From contig NZ_BONF01000005.1 of the NCBI RefSeq assembly GCF_016862575.1, forward strand, positions 292,852 to 356,851: 64,000 nt of DNA, in the 5' to 3' direction. Below are positions 1-9,265 of this stretch, in pieces (position 1 is the first letter of the stretch; each line of letters starts with the position of its first letter). A program made the position numbers and the translations under genes. Source of the stretch: Catellatospora bangladeshensis (GTDB taxonomy: Bacteria > Actinomycetota > Actinomycetes > Mycobacteriales > Micromonosporaceae). The notes beneath the pieces are model-generated. The model was given only the letters and a program-made list of their open reading frames with translations, was not told the DNA's origin and searched no databases.

Positions 1-614
1 TGCTCGAGGTCGGCCGCCTGCTGGTCTCCATGGCCGAGGCGGTCCGCACCGCGATGAGCGCGGCCACCACCGCCCTGCTCAGCGCCGACAAGGAGGGAGC
101 CGAACGGGTCGTCGCCCGCGACGAGGAGATCAACGCCCTGTTCCGCTCCGTCGAGGACAAGGTCCTGCGCCTGCTCGCCCAGCAGGCCCCCGTCGCCTCC
201 GACCTGCGCATGGTGATCACCTCCCTGCACATCGGCACCGACCTGGAGCGCATGGGCGACCTCGCCGAGCACGTCGCCAAGTCCGCCCTGCGCCGCCACC
301 CCGCGGTCGCCGTGCCCGCGGAGCTGACCTCGATCTTCGGCCAGATGGCCAACGTGGCCGACCGCATCGCCGGCAAGATCACCCTGGTGCTGGCGTCCCG
401 TGACATCGAGCGCGCCGCCGAGCTGGAACGCGACGACGACGCCATGGACGAGCTGGAGAAGGCGCTCTTCGCCAAGCTGCTCGACCAGAGCTGGACGCAC
501 GGCGTCGAGTCCGCCGTCGACACCGCGCTGCTGGCCCGCTTCTACGAGCGCTACGCCGACCACGCCGTCAACGCCGGCCGCCACGTCATCTACCTGGTCA
601 CCGGCGAGTCCTGA
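1..614 (+). CDS. phoU: Phosphate transport system accessory protein PhoU, 5' end outside window
   Basis: PhoU is a cytoplasmic helical-bundle protein that restrains phosphate uptake and signalling by the Pst/PhoR system. The reading frame is open from base 3, so the first in-frame ATG (base 30) is internal and the N-terminus is cut off by the window edge. Visible PhoU hallmarks are two tandem three-helix repeats, each with an E-R-x-x-D-x-A-x-x-H/N-x-A type signature (ERMGDLAEHVAK and ERYADHAVNAGRHV), the second near the C-terminus. The pst operon it should act with lies about 51 kb away in this window (pstSCAB), so phoU is unlinked from pst here, which is common in actinobacteria. A hairpin follows the stop. 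Confidence 0.95.
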   Translation, partial: LEVGRLLVSMAEAVRTAMSAATTALLSADKEGAERVVARDEEINALFRSVEDKVLRLLAQQAPVASDLRMVITSLHIGTDLERMGDLAEHVAKSALRRHPAVAVPAELTSIFGQMANVADRIAGKITLVLASRDIERAAELERDDDAMDELEKALFAKLLDQSWTHGVESAVDTALLARFYERYADHAVNAGRHVIYLVTGES

Positions 615-660
615 CCGTCGCGGCGCGCACCCGCGGCCGCGCCGGGGCGGCGCTGGACGC

Positions 661-725
661 AAGATCGGCAGTTCGTGTCGGAACCTCGGGCCTGGCCACA
701 GGTTCCGACACGAACCAGCGATCTT
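661..725. repeat. Palindromic intergenic element, GATC-bounded, TCGTGTC type
   Basis: A long imperfect inverted repeat. The left arm carries AAGATCG then TTCGTGTCGGAACCT; the right arm carries AGGTTCCGACACGAA then CGATCTT. It sits between the converging phoU and MBL genes, so it could serve as a bidirectional terminator. Related palindromes with a TCGTGTC/GACACGA stem and GATC near the ends occur at 45454-45517 and 63062-63126, which argues for a dispersed element family. Confidence 0.75.
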
Positions 726-746
726 CGGCGGGCCGCCGGAGCCCGC

Positions 747-2834
747 TCACGACTGCCAACGCCGGGTCGGCACCACCCGCTTGCCCAGCCGGCCCAGGTG
801 GTCGGCGAACTCGCGCTGCGGTCCGGGCAGCCCGTGCACCAGCATCACCTCGGCCGCGGCGGCGCTGTTGACGATCGAGACCAGCCCCTTGCGGTCGGCG
901 TGGGCCGACAGCCCGAACCTGGCGATCCGGGCCTTGACCTCGATCGTCTCGGTGTCCATCAGGAACCGGGTCTCCTCGCCGTCGGCCAGCGCGAGCAGCG
1001 CGGCGCCCGGCGACTCCTCGTCCTGATAACCGGCGAGCAGCAGCGCGGCGGCCGGGTCCGGCAGGATCGACCGGGCCCACTGCACGGCCGGGCCGGCCGT
1101 CAGCATCCCCGAGGTGGTGATCACGACGCCGCGCCGGAACGACGCCATCAGCTCCCGGCGGCGGTCGGGCGGGACCTCGCGCACCTGGCCGCCGAAGATG
1201 CGCAGCGGGCTGTCGCCGCCCTCGCTCTGCTGCTCGTAGATGCGGGTGATCTGCCGGGCCATCCCGTCGACGAGCACCGGCACGTCCGGCAGGTGCCGCC
1301 GCAGGGTCAGCGCCACCTCCTGGGCCCGCCCCAGCGCGAACGCGGGCACCAGCACGCGCCCGCCCGCCGCCACCGTCTCCGCCACCGTGGCGAGGAAGTT
1401 CTGCACCTCGAAGGCGCGGGGCGAGCCGCCGGGCCGGCAGTGGGTCGACTCGATGACCAGCAGGTCGGCCCCGCGGGCGGAATCCGCCAGCACGAGGCCC
1501 GGCACCGTCGCCTGAGGCTGGTCGGAGACGTCGCCGGTGACCACCACCCGGCTGCTCCCCGCACGGACCACCACACCCGCGGCGCCCAGGATGTGCCCCG
1601 CCGGGAACAGCTCCACGGTCACCCCGTCGTGCACCTCGACCTCGGTGCCGAACTCCGCGGTCCGGATGCCGCGCCGGGCCGCGCCCGCCTCGATGGGGCC
1701 GTACGGCAGCGCGGCCGCCACGCCCGCGGCCAGCTCCGCCCGCCGGGCCCGCTCGAACACCTTCACCGAGTCGGCCCACATCGTCGGCAGCAGCGCCGCG
1801 GTGTCCGGCGTGCAGATGACGGGCAGCGCCGGGTGGTCGGCCAGCAGCGCCGGCACGTAGCCCGCGTGATCGTTGTGCGCGTGGGTGACCACGACCGCGT
1901 CGATCCGCCCGGCCCGCGCGACGGCGATCTCCGGCGGCCCGACCTCGCTCAGCAGCTGGCGCGAGCGGAGTCCGGCGTCGACGAGGATGCGTACGTCGCC
2001 GACCTCCACGAGCATGCACGACCCGCCGATGTCGGTGCCCCCGCCCAGCGGGACGAGCGAGATGTCCCTGCGCCGGGTCCGCGCCGGAGGCGGCGGCGAC
2101 GGGACCCGCATCGCATCGAGCACCGCGAGGAACGCGCCGGGGTCGACGCCCGCCGTCGCCAGTGCCCCGGTCAGCCGCGAGGTCACCTGCTCGGCGCCCT
2201 CCCCCCGCTGCTCCCGCTCGCGCGGGTCGCCGTCCGGCGGGGCCGGCCGCGCGGCGCGGGCCAGCACGTCCGCCGCGTGCAGCAGGTCACCGCCGCGCCG
2301 GCGCTCCACCTCCAGCTGCGCGCGCAGCGACTCGATGACGGCGAGCGCCTCGTCGCGATCGGTGAGCGCGGCCTCCAGCTCCTGCCGGGCGGCGTCCCGC
2401 TCCCGGGTGGCCCACTCCAGGCGTCCCCTGGCCAGGTCGCGCGCCGCCTTCACCTCCGCGAGGGTGCGCGCGGCCCGCTCCGCCCGGCGCTCGTCGACGG
2501 TCGGCGCGGGTTTCGGGGCCGGTCGCACCTGCGCCGGCACGAGCGCCCGGGGATCGACGGCGAGCCGCACCGCCGCCTGCTCCGCCACCGCCGGGTCGGG
2601 CCCGGTGAGGTCCCGCAGCAGCGCATGGTCGGCCGCCAGGTCAGCCGCATACCGCTCCGCGAGTTCGCCGCGCAGCGTCCCGGCCCGCGCGATGACCAGC
2701 AGCAGGTCCGACCGGTTCGCCTCCGCGAACCGTTTGCGGTCGATGCCCCGGCCCGCGTAGGCGGGCGTGGCCAGCACCTGACCCGCCGCCTCCTCGACGA
2801 GCACGGCCAGCAGGCGGTGCGTGGTCCGGCTCAC
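747..2834 (-). CDS. Beta-CASP metallo-beta-lactamase-fold protein with N-terminal coiled-coil extension
   Basis: 695 residues. The C-terminal ~440 residues are an MBL/beta-CASP nuclease-type domain: HAHNDH metal motif at residues 318-323, a further VDAG before it, AGHILGA and TGDVSD metal motifs, an ESTH segment at the start of the beta-CASP insert, and GLSAHAD plus VHGLPGP near the end, matching RNase J/CPSF73-like motifs. Residues about 112-185 are a charged Arg/Glu/Ala coiled coil absent from standard family members, and the first ~100 residues are unassigned. The GTG start overlaps the stop of the upstream ATPase gene by 4 bases (GTGA), so the two are probably translationally coupled and act together. 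RNA or DNA cleavage is inferred from the fold only; the substrate is unknown. Confidence 0.88.
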   Translation of the reverse strand: MSRTTHRLLAVLVEEAAGQVLATPAYAGRGIDRKRFAEANRSDLLLVIARAGTLRGELAERYAADLAADHALLRDLTGPDPAVAEQAAVRLAVDPRALVPAQVRPAPKPAPTVDERRAERAARTLAEVKAARDLARGRLEWATRERDAARQELEAALTDRDEALAVIESLRAQLEVERRRGGDLLHAADVLARAARPAPPDGDPREREQRGEGAEQVTSRLTGALATAGVDPGAFLAVLDAMRVPSPPPPARTRRRDISLVPLGGGTDIGGSCMLVEVGDVRILVDAGLRSRQLLSEVGPPEIAVARAGRIDAVVVTHAHNDHAGYVPALLADHPALPVICTPDTAALLPTMWADSVKVFERARRAELAAGVAAALPYGPIEAGAARRGIRTAEFGTEVEVHDGVTVELFPAGHILGAAGVVVRAGSSRVVVTGDVSDQPQATVPGLVLADSARGADLLVIESTHCRPGGSPRAFEVQNFLATVAETVAAGGRVLVPAFALGRAQEVALTLRRHLPDVPVLVDGMARQITRIYEQQSEGGDSPLRIFGGQVREVPPDRRRELMASFRRGVVITTSGMLTAGPAVQWARSILPDPAAALLLAGYQDEESPGAALLALADGEETRFLMDTETIEVKARIARFGLSAHADRKGLVSIVNSAAAAEVMLVHGLPGPQREFADHLGRLGKRVVPTRRWQS

Positions 2835-5800
2835 CGCGCGGCCGCCCGGGTGGCCGCCGCCATCACCGGCTCCACCAGCAGCTTGCCGTCCTCGGTGCTG
2901 GCCACGAGCAGCCCGAGCGTACGCAGAACGTCCACCACGTCGCCCAGCCCGCGGTAGCCGAGCGCCACCAGCCCGGCGGCGCGCAGCACGGCCGCCGCCG
3001 GGTCCTCCGACTCCGCGTGCATCGCGAGATACTCGGCGACCTCCTGCGGATCGGCCTGCTCGTCGGCCAGCTCACGGACCAGGAAGCGCCAGGCCTCGTG
3101 CAGCACCTCGTCGGCCCGCGCGCCGGAGGCGGCGACGAGCTCGTCGGCGCGCGCCGGATCGGACAGGTGCAGCCGCAGGCCGCCGAGCGGGTCGACCCGG
3201 GCGTCGCCGTCCTGGTCGCGGGACAGGTCCTCGGCGACCTTGTTCACGTTCATCGGCCAGCCGCCGGTCATGGTGAGCAGCTCGTTGCGGGAGGCGTCGT
3301 CCTGGAACGGCAGGGTGGTCTCGGTGAGCCACAACCGCAGGTCCGTCTCCTCGTAGCGGCGCAGCCCGGTCAGGCCGGACGAGGCGTCGGACTCGTCGGC
3401 GACGGTCGGCCATACCGCGGCCTGCCTCGGGCTGGTCACCAGGACGATGCCCAGCGTCCCCCCGGAGTGGGCGGCGATGAGCTCCCGGGCGGTGCGCCAG
3501 GTGGTCCGGGCCACCTGCGGGGTGGCCGTCTTGAGGTCGACGACCACGACGGCGTGCCCACCGGCGGCGAGCATGGTGGCCTGCTGGCACTCGTGCGCGA
3601 TGTTCGTCGGGGTGGCCTCACGCAGCTGGCTGCGCCGCACCCCGGTGATCGTGTCGTGCTCGTCGCGCATGGCCCGGATGCAACGCTCCATGGTCAGCGC
3701 CGCCGAGCCGGCGATCATACGGACCTGGCTCCGCGGCGACAGCAGGTCCGCGATCTGCTGGGAGGTCAGCGGGCCGCGGGTGGGGCCAGTGCCGAACGGC
3801 GGGCGCAGCAGGCTTCCGTCGAAGCTCTGCGGCAGCGGCATCGAGTGCGCCTGATCCAGGAACTCGTCCACCTCCTCGCGCGAGCCGAGCAGGTCGAGCA
3901 CGTTCGGCGTACGCAGCCGGTACCGGCCGCTGGCGTACGACAGCACGCCCAGGTCGACGCACTCGTCGAGCAGCGCCCGGAACTCGCCGGACCGCACGTT
4001 CTCCGCGGCGAACCCCTGCGGCCACCACTGCTCGCATTCGGCGCGCAGCACGGCCGCCGGCAGCGCCGAGCCCGCACCGTTCGCGTGCGCGTGGAAGGCC
4101 ACGCTGTAGGCGATGACCTTGTACCGCAGGTCCAGGTTCAGCGTCCAGTCGAAACGTTTGCGGAACGCCGTCCGCAGGCTGTCGTCGGCCCATACCGTCT
4201 CGACGTCGCCGTCGGTGACGTTCTGCGGCGGGGCGTCCGCGGCCAGCGGCACCCGCTGCAGGTTGCGCAGCAGCTGCGCCCCGAAGAGCTGGATCAGCGC
4301 GGGCTGGTTGTTGGCCAGGGCCAGCACCCGGGGCGCGTGATCCTGGTCGCCGAAGCGGTAGCCGAGCGCGTGCAGCGGTTTGGTCAGCAGATCGTAGGCC
4401 GCCTGCGGCGCGAGCGGGCCGACGCAGACCGGATCCCCGAAGTGGGCCAGCGGATGGTTCACCAGGCGCTCGAAGCGGGCCGTCTGGTGCAGGCCGGCGA
4501 AGACCACCTTCACCGATCGCATGGTGCGCTCCATCAGCTCCTTGAACTGGGTGACGTTGGTGAACCGGCCCTCGGCCGCATCGGCGTCCAGGAAGAAGTC
4601 CGACTCGTCCAGCAGCAGCAGGAGCTGGCGGCCCGGCCGGGCCGCGATCCAGGCGGCCACCTGCCTGATCAGCGCGGGGGCCAGCTCACCGGCGGGCACC
4701 TCGCCCGAGACGATGCCCTTCTCGGCGAGGCTCGGCCACAGCGTCGACCACACCGCGTCAGCCGGCACGGCCTGACCGACCTTGTAGATGGAGAGGTAGA
4801 CGGCGTGCCGCGACACGTTGTCGTCGAACTCCCGCGCCGCGGCCCGCAGCAGCGCCGACTTTCCGAGCTGGCGGCCGCCGTAGACGATGCAGGACCCCAT
4901 CATGTCCACGACCTTGTCGCGCTCCTCGGCCCGCCCGTAGAACATCTCCTGGGGGACGAGCCCGGCGACGTCGGGGGTGAACGGCGTGGCGGAGGTGAAC
5001 GGCAGCGAGACGGCCATGGTGGTGTCGCGGCTCGGCTCCGGCTGCGCGACGAGGTACGCGAACGCCGCCTCGTCGATCACCGCGGTGACCGGCAGCCGGC
5101 GCCCGCCGCTGCCGCCGCGGAACTCCGTGGCCAGCTCACGGCGTGCGTTCACGCCGAGCGTGCCGAAGTAGAGCACCAGCACGGAGTGGTCGGTCGGCTC
5201 GCTGCGCAGCAGCTCGATCAGCTCGGACGCGGTGGGCGAGCGCCACACCGCGAGCAGCCGGAGCGTATCCCCCGACGGGCTGATCGCGCTGCCGAACGCC
5301 GGGATGACGGCATTGCCGGCGGTCGCGCGGACGCCGGTGAGGTGCATCCAGTAGGAGCGTCCGGCAGTCTGGCCGCGACGGCCGGTGGGGGGCGTGTTGG
5401 CGCCTTCCACGAAGAAGCCGAGCCGCTCCAGCACCTCCTTGACGCCACCGAGTTTCGCGTCCAGCGCCCGCACCTGCGCCAGCGCCGTCCACTGGCTGAT
5501 GCTGCTTGCGGCCCCCCGGGCCCGGATCTGGGAGACGTCGATCCCGGCGCCGGCCAGCGCCTCGCCCAGCGGACCGGTCGCGGGATTGCGTCCCTCGTCG
5601 ATGGCCTGCTTCAACTCGGTCAGGAGCGCGGTGGTCGGGGCCTTTCCGGTGGAACCCGCGAAGAGGGCGGGGAAGACCGGGTGGAACAGCCGCAGGTGGT
5701 CCACGTCGTCGTGCGGTCCGGGCAGCTCGCGCCCGCTGCGCACGGTCTCCAGGTACTCGTTGGCGGTGGTGAGGTCGCCGTCGTCGATCCGGCTGGCGAC

Positions 5801-8800
5801 CCGGGCAACCGCGGCGGCCGGAATCTCGGCCTCCCGGAGCTGGTCGCGGGCGGTCTCGACGGCCGCCCGCGCCTTGTCGGCCCGGTCTTGCTCGATCCGG
5901 GCGACGTCGGTCAGCATCGCGTCGTAGTCCCGCCGGGTGCCGCGCGTGCCCGAGGTGTGCTCCCGCACCCGCGACGAGAGGTCGGCCCAGTCGTCGGCGC
6001 TCAGCCGGCCGTAGCGGCGGTCGGCGTCGATGCGGGTGGCCGTGCCCAGCGCGAGCTGGTCCAGGCGCTCGGCCGAGGCCGCCACGGCCCGCTCCCGCGC
6101 GGCCGACAGCCGCTGCGCGAGCTGGGGATCGTCCGCCCGCAGGACGTCGATGAGGATCTGCGTGCCCACCTGGTCGTGCCGGGCCGAGCGTTGCTCGAAG
6201 GCCCGGTTCCAGCCCGCCTCGCCGTCGTTCAGCGCGTCCATGGCGGCCGCGATGTCGTGCGGCGTCGGCGGGCGCGACGGCTCCAGGGACGGCGCGATGG
6301 GCAGCTGGGGTGCCAGCGCCAGCTGGCCGTGGATGAGCCGGTCCGCTGCCAGCTCGGCGCCGCGCAGGGTGGTCTTTCCGTCGAGCAGCTCCAGCGACTC
6401 GGTGAGCAGCGCGAGGCCCGCCGCGGTGGCCGCGTCCCGGGCCGGCTGGCCGGTGTGCGCGAACGCCGCGAGCTGGTCCAGAGCCTGCTCGCGGATGCCG
6501 TTCACCCGGGACCGCAGCTCCGCCATCGGGTCCGCCATCCACGTGCCCGCGGCCGGGGGGCGGGTGAGGTTCTCGGTCGCCTCCACCCACTTGGTGAGCA
6601 GGTCGGTGACGTCCGCGGTCCACTCAAGGATCTTGCCGCGGGCCTTGGCCTCGATGCGCTGGCGCCGCTTCGCGGACGAGGAGCGGCGCGTGTCCTGGTC
6701 CAGCGCCGCCTCCAGGACCGATTTGGACCTCAGCTCCCGCACCCGCTCCCGCACGACCGCGAGGTCGTCGAGGCTGCGCGAGCCGCTCGCGACGATGGTC
6801 AGTGGTGCGCCGAGGAAGCCGCCGGCCGCCATCCACAGCTGCCACAGCTCGGTCGCGGCCGCGTACCGGATGGTGCGGGACGGCCCGGACAGCAGCATCT
6901 CCCGCGCCGCACCGGTCAGCGCCGCGTGCTCGGCCTCGGCGCCGGCCGCCTCCGCCACCGCGTCGGTGCTGCGCGCCGTCAGGTAGGCGCCGCTGTAGAT
7001 CGCGTTGAGCAGCGCCTCGGTCAGCTCCTCGACCGCCGCGCCCGCCTTGTTGATGCCGGGGGTGACGTCGCGCAGCGGCCCGGCGGCGCCCGCCGTCGGC
7101 GACAGCAGGCCCGCCCGCACCGACGCGGCGTACACCAGCATCTGCATGTCCGGGCGGTCGCTGAGCGCATCGGCGTCTAGCTGCCGTGCGGTGTCCGCGA
7201 ACGCCGCGGCGTTGGACCCGGCCGAGCTGCGCATCGCCACGGCGTGCGCGGCGAGCCGGTGCGCCGCCACCACCGCGGCGGGCGCCTCCTGCGCCTGCAT
7301 CAGCCACGAGGCGAGGACGAACCGCCCTTCGGCCAGCAGCCGCACGTGCAGGGATTCGGCGTCGGGCGGGGCTCCCGGACCGGCGGCGTCGTCGGCCGCG
7401 GTCACCTCGTCGGCCGGGCCGCCCACCGGCACGGGGACGGTCAGCTGGAGTCCGGCGAGGACCTCCTCAAGGCTCGCCGCCGGGAGGGCCGCCGTCTCCG
7501 CCGCGAAACGCGGCGCGGGCACCTTTGCCGACGTTCCGGCCGGTGACTGCGCAAGGGGACCGGCCGCGACGACGTCGTCCGCCGTGCCACCGTCCGCCAC
7601 GCCGGTGTCCGGCACCGCCGTTTCCTGCGGCGCGGTGTCCCGCGGCGAGGCGTCCTGCGGCGCGGGTGCGTCGTCCGGCACGGCCCCGCCGTCCGGCACA
7701 GGGCCGCCGTCCGGCACGGGTTCCCCGTCGTCGGCAAGGCTGAGGCCGCCGGATGCCACGTGCATGATGAGCAGGGACGCGACCGGCAGGTCCCGCTGCA
7801 CGGTGCGGGCCAGCTCGGTGACCCGCTGCGGGTCGCGGCCGCCGATCTCGATCGCCGTCAGCAGGGCGTCGAGCCCGGCCAGGACGGCCGGATCGGCGCT
7901 CGCGTCGACCGACGCGGCGAGCTCGGCCACCTGACGCGCCTCGTTGGCCACGTACTCCGGGGCGCGCAGCGAGGTCAGCCGCCGGACCCGGGCCACCTGG
8001 CCCAGGGAGTCCATCGCCGCGGACAGCTCGTCGAGCCGCAGCCGTGCCTCGTCGAGCGTCTGCGGCGCGGGCTCCTGGGTGACCACCGCCACCTTCTCGA
8101 AGAACGCGTTCAGGTTGTCCACGAACCGGCCCACCCGCGCCAGGTCGCCCTCGGCGGGCAGGCGGCCGGCGTCGACGGCCTCCACCAGGCCCGGCAGGAC
8201 GTCGGCGCGGATCTCGCCGAGCGCGTCCGTCACGACGTCGCACAGCGCGGCGAGATCGCCCACGTCCTCCGGCGACACCTCCTGCCCGTGCGAGCCGTTG
8301 CCCCAGGCTGCCGGCGTCCGCCCGACGCCCACCCCGGTGTCCGGCGGCACGGCCGCATGCTCGTCCGGCCGCGCGGGCTCCACGGCGGCCGCCCAGCCGT
8401 GCTGGAGTTCGGACACGACGTCCACCAGGCGGCCGAGCGGTTCCGGCCGCTCGGGAAGCAGCCGGTGCCGTTGCCGCAGCCGGGCCCACGTGGCGCGCAC
8501 CGCGGCCAGCGTGTCCGGGCTCCAGCCCGCGGGTGGTTCGGCGACCAGCCAGCCCAGCGCGGCCACCGCGCCGACGTGCGCCTTGGCCACCATCACCGAC
8601 CACACCCCGGCCCGCACCGCGGGCGTGTATCCGAACGAACCCGCGTCCAGCAGCAGCGCAAGCACGTCGTGCGTGGCGAGGAAGGCCAGCGCACCGGCGT
8701 CCGCGCGGAGCACCGCGGCCAGCTCCTCCTCGGTGAAGCAGCAGGTCAACGCCGTGTTCACGGCCCCGACCCGAAGCGCGTCGAAGAGGATCTGCTCGGC

Positions 8801-9076
8801 GAGCCCTTCCGGGGCGCGCACCAGCCTGATGCGCAGGGACTGGGCGAGCAGGGAGGGCGAGGCGCCCGTGCGGACCTTCAGCTGCTGCTGGATCCAGGAC
8901 AGCTCGGCGGCGGGCAGGCGGCGCAGCTCGTCGGCGAACTCGGGGCCGCCGATACCGAGCGCGGCCGACTTGGCCAGCCGCAGCGGGCGCAGCTCGCGTA
9001 CGTCGTGCTCGTTCAGGATCGGCGTCTCCGGGCTGGGGAGGAAGCGTGCTTCCGGGTCCACGTCCGCTCTGCCCAC
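2831..9076 (-). CDS. Very large tandem P-loop ATPase (STAND/Cdc6-like), function unknown
   Basis: The open frame begins at 9208, but GTG at 9076 has a clean GGGAGG site 5 bases upstream and is preferred, giving 2,081 residues. The N-terminal ~450 residues are helical and unassigned. An Asp/Pro/Ala-rich linker lies near 445-502, followed by a long helical, coiled-coil-rich middle. An ATPase domain follows, with Walker A GGRQLGKS (about 1397-1405) and Walker B LLLLLDES (about 1483-1492), then a helical lid containing NNQPALIQLFG. After it comes a second ATPase-like module that keeps a hydrophobic VVVVDLK strand and a C-terminal LRRYEETDLRLWL...TGGWP segment but has no P-loop, so it looks degenerate. 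No transmembrane segment is seen. Coupling to the beta-CASP gene suggests a sensor/motor plus nuclease pair, possibly a conflict or RNA-quality system. This is inference. Confidence 0.85.
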   Translation of the reverse strand: MGRADVDPEARFLPSPETPILNEHDVRELRPLRLAKSAALGIGGPEFADELRRLPAAELSWIQQQLKVRTGASPSLLAQSLRIRLVRAPEGLAEQILFDALRVGAVNTALTCCFTEEELAAVLRADAGALAFLATHDVLALLLDAGSFGYTPAVRAGVWSVMVAKAHVGAVAALGWLVAEPPAGWSPDTLAAVRATWARLRQRHRLLPERPEPLGRLVDVVSELQHGWAAAVEPARPDEHAAVPPDTGVGVGRTPAAWGNGSHGQEVSPEDVGDLAALCDVVTDALGEIRADVLPGLVEAVDAGRLPAEGDLARVGRFVDNLNAFFEKVAVVTQEPAPQTLDEARLRLDELSAAMDSLGQVARVRRLTSLRAPEYVANEARQVAELAASVDASADPAVLAGLDALLTAIEIGGRDPQRVTELARTVQRDLPVASLLIMHVASGGLSLADDGEPVPDGGPVPDGGAVPDDAPAPQDASPRDTAPQETAVPDTGVADGGTADDVVAAGPLAQSPAGTSAKVPAPRFAAETAALPAASLEEVLAGLQLTVPVPVGGPADEVTAADDAAGPGAPPDAESLHVRLLAEGRFVLASWLMQAQEAPAAVVAAHRLAAHAVAMRSSAGSNAAAFADTARQLDADALSDRPDMQMLVYAASVRAGLLSPTAGAAGPLRDVTPGINKAGAAVEELTEALLNAIYSGAYLTARSTDAVAEAAGAEAEHAALTGAAREMLLSGPSRTIRYAAATELWQLWMAAGGFLGAPLTIVASGSRSLDDLAVVRERVRELRSKSVLEAALDQDTRRSSSAKRRQRIEAKARGKILEWTADVTDLLTKWVEATENLTRPPAAGTWMADPMAELRSRVNGIREQALDQLAAFAHTGQPARDAATAAGLALLTESLELLDGKTTLRGAELAADRLIHGQLALAPQLPIAPSLEPSRPPTPHDIAAAMDALNDGEAGWNRAFEQRSARHDQVGTQILIDVLRADDPQLAQRLSAARERAVAASAERLDQLALGTATRIDADRRYGRLSADDWADLSSRVREHTSGTRGTRRDYDAMLTDVARIEQDRADKARAAVETARDQLREAEIPAAAVARVASRIDDGDLTTANEYLETVRSGRELPGPHDDVDHLRLFHPVFPALFAGSTGKAPTTALLTELKQAIDEGRNPATGPLGEALAGAGIDVSQIRARGAASSISQWTALAQVRALDAKLGGVKEVLERLGFFVEGANTPPTGRRGQTAGRSYWMHLTGVRATAGNAVIPAFGSAISPSGDTLRLLAVWRSPTASELIELLRSEPTDHSVLVLYFGTLGVNARRELATEFRGGSGGRRLPVTAVIDEAAFAYLVAQPEPSRDTTMAVSLPFTSATPFTPDVAGLVPQEMFYGRAEERDKVVDMMGSCIVYGGRQLGKSALLRAAAREFDDNVSRHAVYLSIYKVGQAVPADAVWSTLWPSLAEKGIVSGEVPAGELAPALIRQVAAWIAARPGRQLLLLLDESDFFLDADAAEGRFTNVTQFKELMERTMRSVKVVFAGLHQTARFERLVNHPLAHFGDPVCVGPLAPQAAYDLLTKPLHALGYRFGDQDHAPRVLALANNQPALIQLFGAQLLRNLQRVPLAADAPPQNVTDGDVETVWADDSLRTAFRKRFDWTLNLDLRYKVIAYSVAFHAHANGAGSALPAAVLRAECEQWWPQGFAAENVRSGEFRALLDECVDLGVLSYASGRYRLRTPNVLDLLGSREEVDEFLDQAHSMPLPQSFDGSLLRPPFGTGPTRGPLTSQQIADLLSPRSQVRMIAGSAALTMERCIRAMRDEHDTITGVRRSQLREATPTNIAHECQQATMLAAGGHAVVVVDLKTATPQVARTTWRTARELIAAHSGGTLGIVLVTSPRQAAVWPTVADESDASSGLTGLRRYEETDLRLWLTETTLPFQDDASRNELLTMTGGWPMNVNKVAEDLSRDQDGDARVDPLGGLRLHLSDPARADELVAASGARADEVLHEAWRFLVRELADEQADPQEVAEYLAMHAESEDPAAAVLRAAGLVALGYRGLGDVVDVLRTLGLLVASTEDGKLLVEPVMAAATRAAAR

Positions 9077-9265
9077 AATGACCTCCCGATCGCCGGTGCC
9101 GCGCCGAAGCCCTTGTCTACCATGTGAATCGCGAGAAATGTGCGCCGCGTCACACATCAGCGACGCGGCCCGGCGACCCTCCGGGGCTCTGACGGACAGC
9201 CCCTCCACAACGGAGGAGCGGCACCCGCCGCGATGGCGGATGCCGCTCCTGGAGATCGGCCGGCG

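Noticed and set aside
3017..7180. 1,387-codon open frame on the plus strand
   Set aside because: Antisense to the giant ATPase gene. It is Arg/His/Gly/Pro-rich as expected for a frame opposite a high-GC gene, has no ribosome site and shows no recognisable domain.
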